From Rhodobacteraceae bacterium HLUCCA08 (GTDB taxonomy: Bacteria > Pseudomonadota > Alphaproteobacteria > Rhodobacterales > Rhodobacteraceae), in assembly GCA_001314655.1 (NCBI GenBank), contig LJSF01000025.1:1-64000 (forward strand): a stretch of DNA of 64,000 bases, given 5' to 3'. The notes under the pieces were generated by a model. It made no database searches and was not told where the DNA came from. It worked only from the letters and a program-made list of their open reading frames with translations. A program made the position numbers and the translations under genes. Below, piece after piece: positions 9,692-19,047 of the stretch (position 1 is the first letter of the stretch; the number at the start of each line of letters is the position of its first letter).

Positions 9692-12600
9692 CCACCCGCC
9701 TGGCCAAGGGCGGCCGCCTGATCGACCGCAGCCGGACCCTGGAATTTTCGTTCAACGGCAAGGCCCTCAAGGGCCATCCCGGGGACACGCTGGCCTCCGC
9801 GCTGCTGGCCGGTGGCCAGATGCTTGTCGGCCGCTCGTTCAAATACCACCGCCCGCGCGGGATCGTCGCCGCGGGGGCCGAGGAACCCAACGCGCTGGTC
9901 AACCTCGGAAAGGGCGCGCGCCACGAACCCAACCAGCGCGCCACCACCACGCCGCTGTTCGACGGGCTGGCAGCGACCAGCCAGAACCACTGGCCCAGCC
10001 TGGACTTCGACATCGGCGCGATCAACAACCGCCTGGCGCGGTTCCTGCCGGCGGGGTTCTATTACAAGACCTTCCTGTGGCCGCGCGCCTTCTGGAAACA
10101 TGTCTACGAACCCTTCGTGCGGCAATCGGCGGGGCTGGGCAAGGCGCCCGACCCCGAAACCCGCGACCCCGACAGCTATGAACACCTCTATGCCCATGTC
10201 GATGTGCTGGTGGTGGGCGGCGGTGTCGCGGGCCTGTCGGCGGCCCTGGCCGCGGGCCGTGCCGGCGCCCGGGTGATGCTGGTCGAACAAAGCGCCCATT
10301 GGGGCGGCCGCGCCCCCGTGGACGGCGCCGAGATCGATGGCAAGCCGGCCGAGGATTGGGTGAAGGACGCGCTGCAAAAGCTTGAAAAGATGTCCAATGT
10401 CCAGCTGCGCACCCAATGCATGGCGGCCGGCATCTATGACCACGGCTATGTCCTGGCCTATGAGCAGCTGACCGACGGCACGCCCGGTGCGCCGGGCCCG
10501 CGCCACCGGCTGTGGAAGCTGCGCTGCACCCGCATCGTCACCGCCACCGGCGCCATCGAACGGCCGCTGTCCTTCGCCGGCAACGACCTTCCGGGCGTCA
10601 TGCTGGCCTCGGCGGTGCGCGACTATGCGGTCAACTGGGCGGTCAGCCCCGGCGACCGGACCGTGGTCGTCACCAACAACGACGACGCCTACCGCACCGC
10701 GCTGGCGCTGAAACTGGCCGGGCTCGACGTGCCGGCGGTGATCGACGCCCGGCCCCAGGCCAACGGCCCGCTGCCCCAGGCCGCGCGCGCGGCCGGGATC
10801 GAGGTTCTGACCGGCAAGGGCATCGCCCGGGTCAAGGGTGGCAAGCGCGTGACCGGTGTGGCGATCTGTGCCCAGGCCGGCGAAGGCACCGTGCTGCAGG
10901 AGATCGGCTGCGACGCCGTCGCCATGTCCGGCGGCTGGTCGCCGGTGGTGCATCTGTGGTCCCATTGCGGCGGCAAGCTGCGCTGGGACGACGCCCAGGC
11001 CTGTTTCCGCCCCGATCCCGACCGCCCGCCGCTGGGCGCGGACGGGCAGGGCTTCGTGCTGGCGGCCGGGGCCGCGAATGGGGCGATCACCACCCATGAT
11101 TGCCTCACCGGCGCCCATGCCGCGGGGGCCGAGGCGGCGGCCGCCTGTTGCGCCACGGCCAAGCCCGGGCGCGCGCCCAAGGCCGGGCCCGAGGAATTCG
11201 CCCCGATGGAGCCGGTCTGGCTGATGCCGCAAGGCGCCGGACCCAAGCTGCGGGCCAAGGCCTGGCTCGATTACCAGAACGACGTCAAGGTTTCGGACGT
11301 GCAGCTGGCCGCCCGCGAAGGCTACGAGAGCGTCGAGCATACCAAGCGCTACACCACGCTGGGCATGGCGACCGATCAGGGCAAGCTCAGCAATATCAAT
11401 GGCTTGGCGATCCTTTCGGATGCGCTGAACCGGCCCATCCCGCAGACCGGCACCACCACGTTCCGGCCGCCCTACACGCCGATCTCCATGGGCGCGATCG
11501 GGGGCGAGGCGCGCGGCGACCTGTTCCAGCCGATCCGCCGCACGCCGATCCAGGACTGGCACGAGGCCAATGGCGCCTATTTCGAACCGGTCGGTCACTG
11601 GCGGCGGCCCTATTGCTATCCGCGCGGCGGCGAAAGCCACGAAGATGCGGTCGCGCGCGAGGTGAAGAACACCCGCCAATCCCTTGGAATGCTTGACGCC
11701 TCCACCCTGGGCAAGATCCACGTCACCGGCCCGGATGCCGGCCGCTTCATGGACATGATGTATACCAACATGATGTCGACGCTGAAGCCCGGCCGCTGCC
11801 GCTACGGGCTGATGTGCAACGAGAACGGCTTTCTCATGGATGACGGCGTCGTCGCCCGGCTCGATGAGGACAGTTTCCTGTGCCACACCACCTCGGGCGG
11901 CGCCGACCATGTGCATGCCCATATGGAGGAATGGCTCCAGACCGAATGGTGGGACTGGGAGGTCTATACCGCCAATGTCACCGAACAATGGGCCCAGATC
12001 GCCGTGGTCGGCCCCAAGGCCCGCGCGGTGCTCGAGAAACTGGGCGGCATGGATGTCAGCGCCGAAACGCTGCCCTTCATGGCCTGGGCCGAGGGCATTC
12101 TGGGTGGCATCCCGGTGCGGGTCTTCCGCATCTCCTTCTCGGGCGAGCTGAGCTTTGAGATCGCCACCAGGGCCGGCCATGGCCGCGCGCTCTGGGACAG
12201 GCTGCTGGAGGCGGGGGCCGACGTCGGCGTCATGCCCTACGGCACCGAGGCGCTGCATATCATGCGGGCCGAAAAGGGTTTCATCATGATCGGCGACGAA
12301 ACCGACGGCACGGTGATCCCGCAGGACCTGGGCCTGGACTGGGCGATTTCGAAGAAGAAGGACGATTACCTGGGCAAACGCGCGCAAGGCCGGTCCCACA
12401 TGACCGATCCGGCGCGCTGGAAACTGGTCGGGCTGGAAACCACCGACGGCTCGGTCCTGCCCGACGGCGCCTATGCGGTGGCCGAGGGCACCAATGCCAA
12501 TGGCCAGCGCAACGTGCAGGGCCGCGTCACCTCGACCTACCATTCGCCCACCCTTGGCCGCGGCATCGCCATGGGCCTGGTACTGAACGGCCCCGACCGG

Positions 12601-12702
12601 ATGGGCGAGGTGCTGCGCTTTCCCGACGGCACGCGGGACGTGGAGGCGAAGATCGTCAGCCCGGTCTTCTTTGACCCCGAAGGGGAGAAACAGAATGTCT
12701 GA
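9688..12702 (+). CDS. soxA: sarcosine oxidase alpha subunit
   Basis: The 1004-residue protein has the full SoxA layout. An N-terminal 2Fe-2S-like ubiquitin fold without the cluster covers residues 1-100 (FSFNGKALKGHPGDTLASAL). A FAD/NAD-binding oxidoreductase domain starts near residue 170 (VDVLVVGGGVAGLSAALAAG). A C-terminal aminomethyltransferase (GcvT-like) tetrahydrofolate domain begins near residue 610. The NAD-binding domain feeds electrons and the GcvT-like domain captures the methyl-derived carbon as methylene-THF. The start has a good GGAGG site and overlaps soxD by 4 bp; the stop overlaps soxG by 8 bp. Confidence 0.96.
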   Translation: MTTRLAKGGRLIDRSRTLEFSFNGKALKGHPGDTLASALLAGGQMLVGRSFKYHRPRGIVAAGAEEPNALVNLGKGARHEPNQRATTTPLFDGLAATSQNHWPSLDFDIGAINNRLARFLPAGFYYKTFLWPRAFWKHVYEPFVRQSAGLGKAPDPETRDPDSYEHLYAHVDVLVVGGGVAGLSAALAAGRAGARVMLVEQSAHWGGRAPVDGAEIDGKPAEDWVKDALQKLEKMSNVQLRTQCMAAGIYDHGYVLAYEQLTDGTPGAPGPRHRLWKLRCTRIVTATGAIERPLSFAGNDLPGVMLASAVRDYAVNWAVSPGDRTVVVTNNDDAYRTALALKLAGLDVPAVIDARPQANGPLPQAARAAGIEVLTGKGIARVKGGKRVTGVAICAQAGEGTVLQEIGCDAVAMSGGWSPVVHLWSHCGGKLRWDDAQACFRPDPDRPPLGADGQGFVLAAGAANGAITTHDCLTGAHAAGAEAAAACCATAKPGRAPKAGPEEFAPMEPVWLMPQGAGPKLRAKAWLDYQNDVKVSDVQLAAREGYESVEHTKRYTTLGMATDQGKLSNINGLAILSDALNRPIPQTGTTTFRPPYTPISMGAIGGEARGDLFQPIRRTPIQDWHEANGAYFEPVGHWRRPYCYPRGGESHEDAVAREVKNTRQSLGMLDASTLGKIHVTGPDAGRFMDMMYTNMMSTLKPGRCRYGLMCNENGFLMDDGVVARLDEDSFLCHTTSGGADHVHAHMEEWLQTEWWDWEVYTANVTEQWAQIAVVGPKARAVLEKLGGMDVSAETLPFMAWAEGILGGIPVRVFRISFSGELSFEIATRAGHGRALWDRLLEAGADVGVMPYGTEALHIMRAEKGFIMIGDETDGTVIPQDLGLDWAISKKKDDYLGKRAQGRSHMTDPARWKLVGLETTDGSVLPDGAYAVAEGTNANGQRNVQGRVTSTYHSPTLGRGIAMGLVLNGPDRMGEVLRFPDGTRDVEAKIVSPVFFDPEGEKQNV

Positions 12703-13258
12703 CCCCGTTACCGCCCTGGCGGGCCGCGAGGCCGCCCACCGCGTCACCATCCGCGATGCCGGCCCGCGCGGCATGGTCACCCTGCGCGGCGACCTGGAGG
12801 ATCCGCGCATCCTCCGCGCCTGCAAGGCGCTGACCGGCTGCGCCATGCCCGATCAGACCGGCGCGGTGCTGGACGGCGACACGGGCCTCCTGTGGATGTC
12901 GCCGGACGAGCTGCTGCTGCTGGTGCCCTGTTCAGAGGCCGGCGCCGCCGTCGATCACCTGTCGGACGCGCTCAGGGGGATGCCGCATCTGGCCGTCGAT
13001 GTCTCGGACGCGCGCCAGATCATCGCGCTCGACGGCGCCGGCCTGCGCGAGGTGCTGGCCCGGCTGACCCCGGCCGACCTGCATCCCGACGCCTTGGCCC
13101 CCGGCACCGTCCGCCGCACCCGGCTGTCCCAGGCCGCCGCGGCGTTCTGGCTGATCTCCGAGGAGAAGGCCGAGGTCATGTGTTTCCGCTCGGTCGCGCA
13201 TTACGTCTTCGGCCTGCTGGACAACGCGGCGCAATCGCCCGAGGCCGGGCTGTTCTGA
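12695..13258 (+). CDS. soxG: sarcosine oxidase gamma subunit
   Basis: A 187-residue protein of the SoxG family, a GcvT-like fold that completes the heterotetramer. The segment LLWMSPDELLLL near residue 65 and the C-terminal FRSVAHYVFGLL are characteristic. It starts inside the end of soxA (8-bp overlap) behind a GGGGAG site and closes the soxBDAG operon. A small hairpin (GGGG-TGA-CCCC) lies within 25 bp of its stop, without a T-run. Confidence 0.92.
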   Translation: MSDPVTALAGREAAHRVTIRDAGPRGMVTLRGDLEDPRILRACKALTGCAMPDQTGAVLDGDTGLLWMSPDELLLLVPCSEAGAAVDHLSDALRGMPHLAVDVSDARQIIALDGAGLREVLARLTPADLHPDALAPGTVRRTRLSQAAAAFWLISEEKAEVMCFRSVAHYVFGLLDNAAQSPEAGLF

Positions 13259-13364
13259 AAGCCGGCGGTGGGGTGACCCCCCTACGGGCCGCGGCGCGCG
13301 GATTTCTTAATCTCGCCCGATTTTGCCGCTATGCTGCGTGCGAACGGGGCGAAGGGCAGGGCGC

Positions 13365-14657
13365 ATGGACCAGTCAGAGCAGCGACAGGTGCGCCGCCGG
13401 CGGGTGTTCTACATCCCCGGCTACGACCCGATCCATCCCCGCCGCTACCGCGAGCTTTACCGCACGGAATCCGCCGCCCAGGCGCAGGTCTCGGGCCATG
13501 ACATCGCGATCCGGCCGCGCCGGGGCGCCGACTCCTATGGCTGGCATGTCGAGGCGACGATCGAAGATGCCCCGGTCAGCGCCGAGATCGAGGTGCTGGT
13601 CTGGTCCGATATCGTCCGCGGCTCGATGTCGACCTCGATCCCGGCCACCTACTGGCAGCTGATCCGCACCGCCTGGACCTATATCGCCAGCGGCGCGCTG
13701 CGCCGGCTGATGTGGCTGCGCAAGGGGCCGGTCATCGCGGCGCTCTATCCCGTCGCCATGCTGCTGTTGCAATTGCTGGTCGCGGTGCTGGCCGGCTACG
13801 CCGCCGCGCGCCTGCTGGGCTGGGGGATCGTCGGGTTGGGGCAGGGGGGGCTTGACCTGCTGGCGATCGACCGGCGGTTCTACGAGGTGCCGCTGCTGAC
13901 CGGGCTGCGCAGTGCCGCGATGTGGATGCTGGCGCTGGTGCTGATCTGGCGCATCCTGTCCTGGTTCCGGGCGAAGGACGGCAAGGTCTTTGCCTGGTAC
14001 CTGATGCACGATTACGCCTATTCGGCCCGCTGGGGCGGCGCCTACCCGCCCGCGCTGGAAGAGCGGATGACCCAGTTCCGCGACCGCATCGCCGCCGCCC
14101 TGCGCGAGGACCTGGACGAGGTTCTGGTGGTCGGCCATTCCTCGGGCGCGCATCTGGGCGTGTCGATCCTGGCCGACCTGATCCGCGCCGGCCAGGGGCC
14201 CGCCAAGGGGCCCGCGCTGTCCTTTCTGTCGCTGGGGCAGGTGGTGCCGATGGTGTCCTTCCTGCCCCGGGCCGACCGTCTGCGCGCCGACCTGCATTAT
14301 CTGTCGATCCGCGACGAACTGACCTGGGTCGACGTCACCGCCCCGGGCGATGGCTGCGCCTTCGCCCTGTGCGATCCGGTCGCGGTGTCGGGCGTCGCGC
14401 CCGAGGGGCAGAAGCATCCGCTGGTGATTTCCGCCGCCTTTACCCAGACCCTGTCGCCCGAACGCTGGAAGGACTTGCGCTGGCGCTTTTTCCGGCTGCA
14501 TTTCCAGTATCTGTGCGCCTTCGACCGGCCCGGCACCTATGATTACTTCCGCATCACCGCCGGCCCGCGGACCCTGGCCGACCGCTTCGCCGGACGCGCC
14601 CCGTCGAAAAGCCGCATTGACGTGGCCGCGAGCAAATACACAAGCATGGCGGCATGA
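13365..14657 (+). CDS. membrane-anchored alpha/beta-hydrolase-like protein of unknown function
   Basis: A 430-residue protein beginning near VFYIPGYDPIHPRRYRELY, with two hydrophobic segments at about residues 125-150 and 180-200. An alpha/beta-hydrolase-like core with the nucleophile elbow GHSSGAH lies near residue 260. The serine in GHSSG is the likely nucleophile. It resembles conserved hypothetical proteins of Rhodobacteraceae; no substrate is known. ATG 13365 follows GAAGGGCAGG. Its stop overlaps the start of the P450 gene by 4 bp, so the two are translated together and probably act on the same, perhaps lipid, compound. Confidence 0.75.
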   Translation: MDQSEQRQVRRRRVFYIPGYDPIHPRRYRELYRTESAAQAQVSGHDIAIRPRRGADSYGWHVEATIEDAPVSAEIEVLVWSDIVRGSMSTSIPATYWQLIRTAWTYIASGALRRLMWLRKGPVIAALYPVAMLLLQLLVAVLAGYAAARLLGWGIVGLGQGGLDLLAIDRRFYEVPLLTGLRSAAMWMLALVLIWRILSWFRAKDGKVFAWYLMHDYAYSARWGGAYPPALEERMTQFRDRIAAALREDLDEVLVVGHSSGAHLGVSILADLIRAGQGPAKGPALSFLSLGQVVPMVSFLPRADRLRADLHYLSIRDELTWVDVTAPGDGCAFALCDPVAVSGVAPEGQKHPLVISAAFTQTLSPERWKDLRWRFFRLHFQYLCAFDRPGTYDYFRITAGPRTLADRFAGRAPSKSRIDVAASKYTSMAA

Positions 14658-16048
14658 TCCCGCCCAAGCCACAGCCCCGGCCCGACAAGGTGTCGCTCTG
14701 GCGTTACCTGCGCCTGTTCCGCCGCGACATCCTGTCGGCCCAGCCCGCGCGGCTCTATCGCGCCTGGATGGCCGAGTTTCGCACGCCCTTCTTCCGTTCC
14801 TACCTGGCCAATGATCCGGCCCTGGTGAAACGGGTGCTCAAGGACCGCCCCGACGATTTCCCCAAATCCGACCGGATCGGCGCCGGGCTGCGCCCCCTGC
14901 TGGGCGACAGCGTGTTCCTGACCAATGGCGCCGCCTGGAAACGCCAGCGCCGGATCATCGACCCGGCCTTCGACGGTGGCCGGCTGCGCGACACCTTTCC
15001 GGCGATGTGGGCGGCGGGCGAGGCCGCGGTGGCGCGCTTCGGCCGCCATGACGGCCCCGTCGACATCGAACCCGAAACCTCTCATGCCGCCGCCGACGTG
15101 ATCTTTCGCACGCTCTTCTCGATCCCGATCGAGCACGAGATCGCCACCCGCGTCTTCGAGGAGTTTCGCGCCCATCAACGGTCGCAACCGATCCTGAACC
15201 TGGCCGCCTTCATTCCCGGCCCGCGCTGGATGCCGCGCTTCTTTCGCCGCGACACCCGCGCCACGGCCCGCATCATCCGGCGCCTGATCACCGACCTGAC
15301 GGCCGACCGCATGGCCCGGATCGCCGCGGGCACCGCGCCGGACGACCTGGCCACCAAGATCATGACCACGGCCGACCCGGTCACCGGCGACACCTTCAGC
15401 ACCGATGAAATGGTCGACCAGGTCGCGATCTTCTTTCTGGCCGGGCACGAAACCAGCGCCTCGGCCCTGGCCTGGGCGCTGTATCTGCTGGCGACCCATC
15501 CCGACTGGCAGGACCGCGTCGCCGAAGAGGCCGCGGCGCTGACCGCCGATTTTTCCGCCGTGTCGAAACTGCGGGTCACCCGCGACGTGTTCCGCGAGGC
15601 GCTGCGGCTTTATCCGCCGGTGCCGATGATGGTGCGCGAAACCACCTGTCCGGAAACCTTCCGCGACCGGCCGGTGTCACCCGGTGCCCAGGTCGTGCTG
15701 TCGCCCTGGCACCTGCACCGGCATGAACGGCTCTGGGACAATCCCGACGGCTTCGACCCCGGGCGCTGGCAGACCGACAACGGCAAGACCTGTGGCCGCG
15801 ACGCCTATATCCCGTTCTCGGCGGGGCCGCGGGTCTGCACCGGGGCGGGCTTTGCCATGGTCGAGGGGCCGCTGCTGCTGGCCCAGCTGTGCCGGGCCTA
15901 CCGGTTCGATCCGGTGCCGGGGCAGGTGCCGGTCCCGGTGGCCCATCTGACGGTGCGCGCCCGGGACGGGATCACCTTGCGAATCGCGGCGCGGGGCACG
16001 ATCTCCGATCAATCCGGGGCCGTATCGCGGACTGTCGCGGCGCCCTGA
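14654..16048 (+). CDS. cytochrome P450
   Basis: A 464-residue soluble-type P450 without a membrane anchor. The I-helix oxygen-activation motif AGHETSA is near residue 262, the K-helix ExxR appears as EALRLYPPVP near residue 315, and the haem loop FSAGPRVCTGAGFA has the axial cysteine near residue 395. Together these indicate an intact enzyme, which would need an external ferredoxin and reductase; none is encoded nearby. The FSAGPRxCxG form resembles CYP102/CYP4-like fatty-acid hydroxylases more than CYP101, but the substrate is not known. It is coupled to the upstream hydrolase-like gene. Confidence 0.93.
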   Translation: MIPPKPQPRPDKVSLWRYLRLFRRDILSAQPARLYRAWMAEFRTPFFRSYLANDPALVKRVLKDRPDDFPKSDRIGAGLRPLLGDSVFLTNGAAWKRQRRIIDPAFDGGRLRDTFPAMWAAGEAAVARFGRHDGPVDIEPETSHAAADVIFRTLFSIPIEHEIATRVFEEFRAHQRSQPILNLAAFIPGPRWMPRFFRRDTRATARIIRRLITDLTADRMARIAAGTAPDDLATKIMTTADPVTGDTFSTDEMVDQVAIFFLAGHETSASALAWALYLLATHPDWQDRVAEEAAALTADFSAVSKLRVTRDVFREALRLYPPVPMMVRETTCPETFRDRPVSPGAQVVLSPWHLHRHERLWDNPDGFDPGRWQTDNGKTCGRDAYIPFSAGPRVCTGAGFAMVEGPLLLAQLCRAYRFDPVPGQVPVPVAHLTVRARDGITLRIAARGTISDQSGAVSRTVAAP

Positions 16049-16105
16049 ACAGTGATTAACCATGCCGCTGGCTGTGCCACAAAAAGGTGCCGTTACGTTA
16101 ACCAG

Positions 16106-16142
16106 AAATAGTTTAACAAAAACATAATATTAACTATTTTTT
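16106..16142. promoter_or_regulatory. AT-rich inverted repeat with T-run in P450 downstream region
   Basis: In the 196-bp gap 16049-16244 the GC content drops sharply. AAATAGTTTAA (16106-16116) pairs with TTAACTATTT (16130-16139) apart from one bulged base, and the right arm runs into six T residues (16137-16142). It could end the hydrolase-P450 transcript or be an operator for the small gene that follows. Several TTAAC words lie nearby (from about 16053), but none has the TTAA-N7-TTAA spacing of CtrA sites. Confidence 0.45.
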
Positions 16143-16244
16143 GCTCGGAGGAGGCCTCGATTTGTCCTGATTTTTGGCACTTTATTCCGCCCGAATTTCG
16201 TTACATTTCGAACAAGCGGGGGCCACGAAGGAAAGACGAAGACG

Positions 16245-16481
16245 ATGTCCATGGTGAGCGAGTTTCCGAAACTCAAAGGCAGCCGATCCTGGCTGGTGCG
16301 CGCCGCGCGCGAGATGTTCGCGACGGCCGAAGCCCAGCCCGTTGCCCGGCTCGAAACCCCCGAAACCGACCGTGCCGCCCGCGTGGCCGACCACGAAGAG
16401 GACAAGCGTCTGCTGTCCGAGGTCGAAAAGCACGACCTGGCGATGCTGGACCGGGTCCGCAGCGCGCTTTACAAGGATTGA
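16245..16481 (+). CDS. small hypothetical protein
   Basis: A 78-residue, strongly charged protein with no signal peptide or membrane segment and a predicted helical C-terminal half (DHEEDKRLLSEVEKHDLAML). It is not recognised. The start is preceded by GAAGGAAAGACGAAGACG; a second ATG two codons on is possible. It sits behind an unusually AT-rich upstream region and its 3' end overlaps the convergent ribbon-helix-helix gene by 13 bp. Confidence 0.65.
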   Translation: MSMVSEFPKLKGSRSWLVRAAREMFATAEAQPVARLETPETDRAARVADHEEDKRLLSEVEKHDLAMLDRVRSALYKD

Positions 16482-16699
16482 TCGCGCGCCCGTTTCAGGG
16501 CCTGCAACACATAGACCCGGATCGCCGAGGCCAGCCCGACATCGCCCCGTTCCGCGTCGATCTCGGCCGCCAGCGCGTTCAGGGCCTTGCCCTGACCCTC
16601 GGCCAGGCGGCGGAATTCCAGCCAGAACGGCTCTTCCAGCGACACGCTGGTCCGATGGCCCGACAGGGTCAGCGAATGCTTGACCGGGCGGCCGGTCAT
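16469..16699 (-). CDS. ribbon-helix-helix domain protein
   Basis: A 76-residue protein matching the RHH_4-type ribbon-helix-helix pattern. A beta strand HRTSVSLEEPFW is followed by FRRLAEGQGKALNALAAEID and a second helix. Such proteins bind DNA as dimers or are uncharacterised regulators; the target is unknown. It overlaps the DUF4169 gene upstream by 4 bp, and the pair forms a small operon downstream of fumC. Confidence 0.8.
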   Translation of the reverse strand: MTGRPVKHSLTLSGHRTSVSLEEPFWLEFRRLAEGQGKALNALAAEIDAERGDVGLASAIRVYVLQALKRARDQSL

Positions 16700-16875
16700 T
16701 CGTCCTCGAATTTCAACTGATCCAGGTGCGTGCGCGCCTTTTCGGCCCGTGCCGCTTCCAGCAGCCTCTGCGCCTTGGTGCGGCCGAAACGCAGCGCATT
16801 GGCATCCGCCCGGGCCTTGTCCTCGGCCTTGCGAAGCGTCTTGCGGGTCTTGTTCAGGTTCACGATATCGGCCAT
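16696..16875 (-). CDS. DUF4169 family protein
   Basis: A 59-residue, highly charged protein that starts MADIVNLNKTRKTLRKAED and is rich in Ala, Arg and Lys, the typical appearance of DUF4169. ATG 16875 is preceded by GGAGGACGCC on the coding strand. An in-frame extension to 16905 is possible but unlikely. The function is unknown; the pairing with the downstream RHH gene is seen in related genomes. Confidence 0.8.
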   Translation of the reverse strand: MADIVNLNKTRKTLRKAEDKARADANALRFGRTKAQRLLEAARAEKARTHLDQLKFEDE

Positions 16876-16948
16876 GGCGTCCTCCGGTTCGGGATACCCA
16901 ATCAAGCCGGATTCGGCGTCGATGCCAAGGGCCCCGTCCGGCCGATGA

Positions 16949-16966
16949 GGGGCGGCGAGCCGCCCC
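16949..16966. terminator. GC-rich hairpin between fumC and the DUF4169 gene
   Basis: GGGGCGG (16949-16955) pairs with CCGCCCC (16960-16966) around a four-base loop in the 117-bp gap downstream of fumC. There is no T-run on the minus strand, so it is a weak or Rho-assisted terminator at best, or an mRNA 3'-end stabiliser for fumC. Confidence 0.35.
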
Positions 16967-16992
16967 GAAGAGGCGCCCGCCGGCCCCCCGTC

Positions 16993-18390
16993 TCAGGCCT
17001 CTTTCGGCCCGATCATCCGGTCCGGCCGCACCACCTTGTCGAAGGTCTCGGCATCGACAAAGCCCAGCGCGATCGCCTCTTCCTTCAGCGTCGTGCCGTT
17101 TTTATGGGCGGTCTTGGCCACCTTGGTCGCGTTGTCATAGCCGATGGTCGGGGCCAGCGCCGTCACCAGCATCAACGATTCGCGCATCAGCTTCTCGATC
17201 CGCGCCTCGTTCGCCTCGATCCCCATCAGCATCCGCTCGGTGAAACTGTCGGCCGCATCGCCCAGAAGCTGGATCGATTGCAGCAGGTTGTAGGCCATCA
17301 TCGGATTGTAGACGTTCAGCTCGAAATGGCCCTGGGATCCGGCGAATTTCATCGCCGCGTCATTGCCCATGATATGGGCGGCGACCTGGGTCAGCGCCTC
17401 GGCCTGGGTCGGGTTGACCTTGCCGGGCATGATCGACGACCCCGGCTCGTTCTCGGGCAGGATCAACTCGCCCAGCCCGGAGCGCGGACCCGAGCCGAGG
17501 AACCGGATGTCATTGGCGATCTTGTAGCAGGCCCCCGCGGTGGTCGCGATCGCGCCGGACAGGAACACCATCGCGTCATGGGCGGCCAGCGCCTCGAACT
17601 TGTTCGGCGCGGTGACGAAGGGCAGGCCGGTGATCTGCGCCATGTTGGCCGCGACCTGTTCGCCCCAGCCCGCCACCGTGTTCAGCCCGGTGCCCACCGC
17701 CGTGCCGCCCTGGGCCAATTCGTGGATCCCCGGCAACGCCGCCTCGATCCGCTTGATCCCGTTGCGCACCTGGCAGGCATAGCCGGAGAATTCCTGCCCC
17801 AGGGTCAGCGGCGTCGCGTCCTGGGTATGGGTCCGGCCGATCTTGATGATGTCGCGGAACTGGGCCGATTTGGCCTCGAGCCCCTCGGCCAGCTTGATCA
17901 GCCCGGGCAACAGCACGTCGCGCACCGATGTGGCGGCGGCGATATGCATCGCGGTCGGAAAAGTGTCGTTGGAGCTTTGCCCCATGTTGCAATGGTCGTT
18001 CGGATGCACCGGGTCCTTCGACCCGATCACCCCGCCCAGCATCTCGATCGCCCGGTTGGCGATCACCTCGTTGGCGTTCATGTTGCTTTGCGTGCCCGAC
18101 CCGGTCTGCCACACGACCAGCGGAAAGTGATCGTCCAGCTTGCCGGCGACCACTTCGCCGGCGGCGGCGATGATCGCATCGGCCAGGCGCGGCTCCAACG
18201 TGCCGTTGGTCTTGTTGGCCATCGCGCAGGCCTGCTTGATCACGCCCAGGGCGCGGACGATCGCCACCGGCTGTTTCTCCCAGCCGATCGGGAAATTCAG
18301 GATCGAGCGCTGGGTCTGCGCGCCCCAATACCGGTCGGCGGGGACCTCCAGGGGGCCAAAGCTGTCGGTCTCGGTACGGGTCTGGGTCAT
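16993..18390 (-). CDS. fumC: class II fumarate hydratase
   Basis: A 465-residue homotetrameric TCA-cycle enzyme converting fumarate to malate. The superfamily signature [11 protein letters not shown] lies near residue 318. Other active-site regions are present: [17 protein letters not shown] near residue 100, [17 protein letters not shown] near residue 130 and GRTHTQDA near residue 185. The length matches the family and the start is clear. It reads in the same direction as sspB upstream, a fumC-sspB neighbourhood common in alphaproteobacteria. Confidence 0.97.
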   Translation of the reverse strand: MTQTRTETDSFGPLEVPADRYWGAQTQRSILNFPIGWEKQPVAIVRALGVIKQACAMANKTNGTLEPRLADAIIAAAGEVVAGKLDDHFPLVVWQTGSGTQSNMNANEVIANRAIEMLGGVIGSKDPVHPNDHCNMGQSSNDTFPTAMHIAAATSVRDVLLPGLIKLAEGLEAKSAQFRDIIKIGRTHTQDATPLTLGQEFSGYACQVRNGIKRIEAALPGIHELAQGGTAVGTGLNTVAGWGEQVAANMAQITGLPFVTAPNKFEALAAHDAMVFLSGAIATTAGACYKIANDIRFLGSGPRSGLGELILPENEPGSSIMPGKVNPTQAEALTQVAAHIMGNDAAMKFAGSQGHFELNVYNPMMAYNLLQSIQLLGDAADSFTERMLMGIEANEARIEKLMRESLMLVTALAPTIGYDNATKVAKTAHKNGTTLKEEAIALGFVDAETFDKVVRPDRMIGPKEA

Positions 18391-18480
18391 CGGGGGCTCC
18401 TGCGGTCGGATGTCGTCCCCGTCTTAGCCGATGCACGACGAAAGGCAATGCGGCATGCGGCGGTATACCGCTAACATCCC

Positions 18481-18942
18481 CTACTTGCGGAACTTGTCCA
18501 GGCTGACGACTTCGGCATCCTGCTGCGGCGGCGGATCGGCCTCTTCGGCCATCTCTTCCATCGGCGCCTCGTCCTCCTCGTCGTCGTCGCCCTGGGTCTC
18601 GAACCGCAGGCCGAATTCGACCGACGGGTCGACGAAGGTCTTGATCGCGTCATAGGGGATATAGAGCGGCTCGGGCTTGTCGCCGAAATTCAGCGTCACC
18701 GCAAAGCCTTCGTCGGTGACGGTAAGGTTGTCGAACCAGTGCTGCAGCACGATCGTCATCTCGCCCGGATAGCGGTCCGACAGCCAGTCGGCCAGTTCCA
18801 CATCCGGGTGCAAGGTGTCGAAGGTGATGAAGAAATGGTGCTGCCCGGGCAGGCCGTTTTCTGCGATATCGGTCAAGACGTTCTGGATCAGCCCGCGCAT
18901 GGCGCGGTGCATCAGGTTGCCGTAATCGATGCTGCGGGACAT
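18481..18942 (-). CDS. sspB: SspB family ClpXP protease adaptor
   Basis: A 153-residue protein starting MSRSIDYGNLMHRAMRGLIQ, the alphaproteobacterial SspB form. The compact substrate-binding domain (residues 1-115) includes GQHHFFITFDT and PGEMTIVLQHWFDNL. An acidic linker follows, then a C-terminal tail VVSLDKFRK, which in SspB docks to ClpX. SspB tethers ssrA-tagged polypeptides to ClpXP. The ssrA gene that supplies the tag is about 0.9 kb upstream on the same strand, separated by one gene. ATG 18942 matches the family; a longer in-frame start at 18972 is less likely. Confidence 0.93.
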   Translation of the reverse strand: MSRSIDYGNLMHRAMRGLIQNVLTDIAENGLPGQHHFFITFDTLHPDVELADWLSDRYPGEMTIVLQHWFDNLTVTDEGFAVTLNFGDKPEPLYIPYDAIKTFVDPSVEFGLRFETQGDDDEEDEAPMEEMAEEADPPPQQDAEVVSLDKFRK

Positions 18943-19047
18943 GAAGACACCTTTCGCTGTCCCGGGCAGCATACGGGATTCGGTCCGGTTGGAAAGGGGG
19001 CTCGGGACGGTGGGCCGGGCCGGGGGCGCCCGGCCGCGACGGCCGTT

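Noticed and set aside
9601-12846. 1081-codon minus-strand open frame opposite soxA
   Set aside because: A high-GC shadow of soxA, with His/Gly/Asp-rich composition and no recognisable domain.
16098-16133. Possible CtrA site from clustered TTAA words
   Set aside because: The spacings between TTAA words are 11 and 13 bases, not the 7 needed for TTAA-N7-TTAA.
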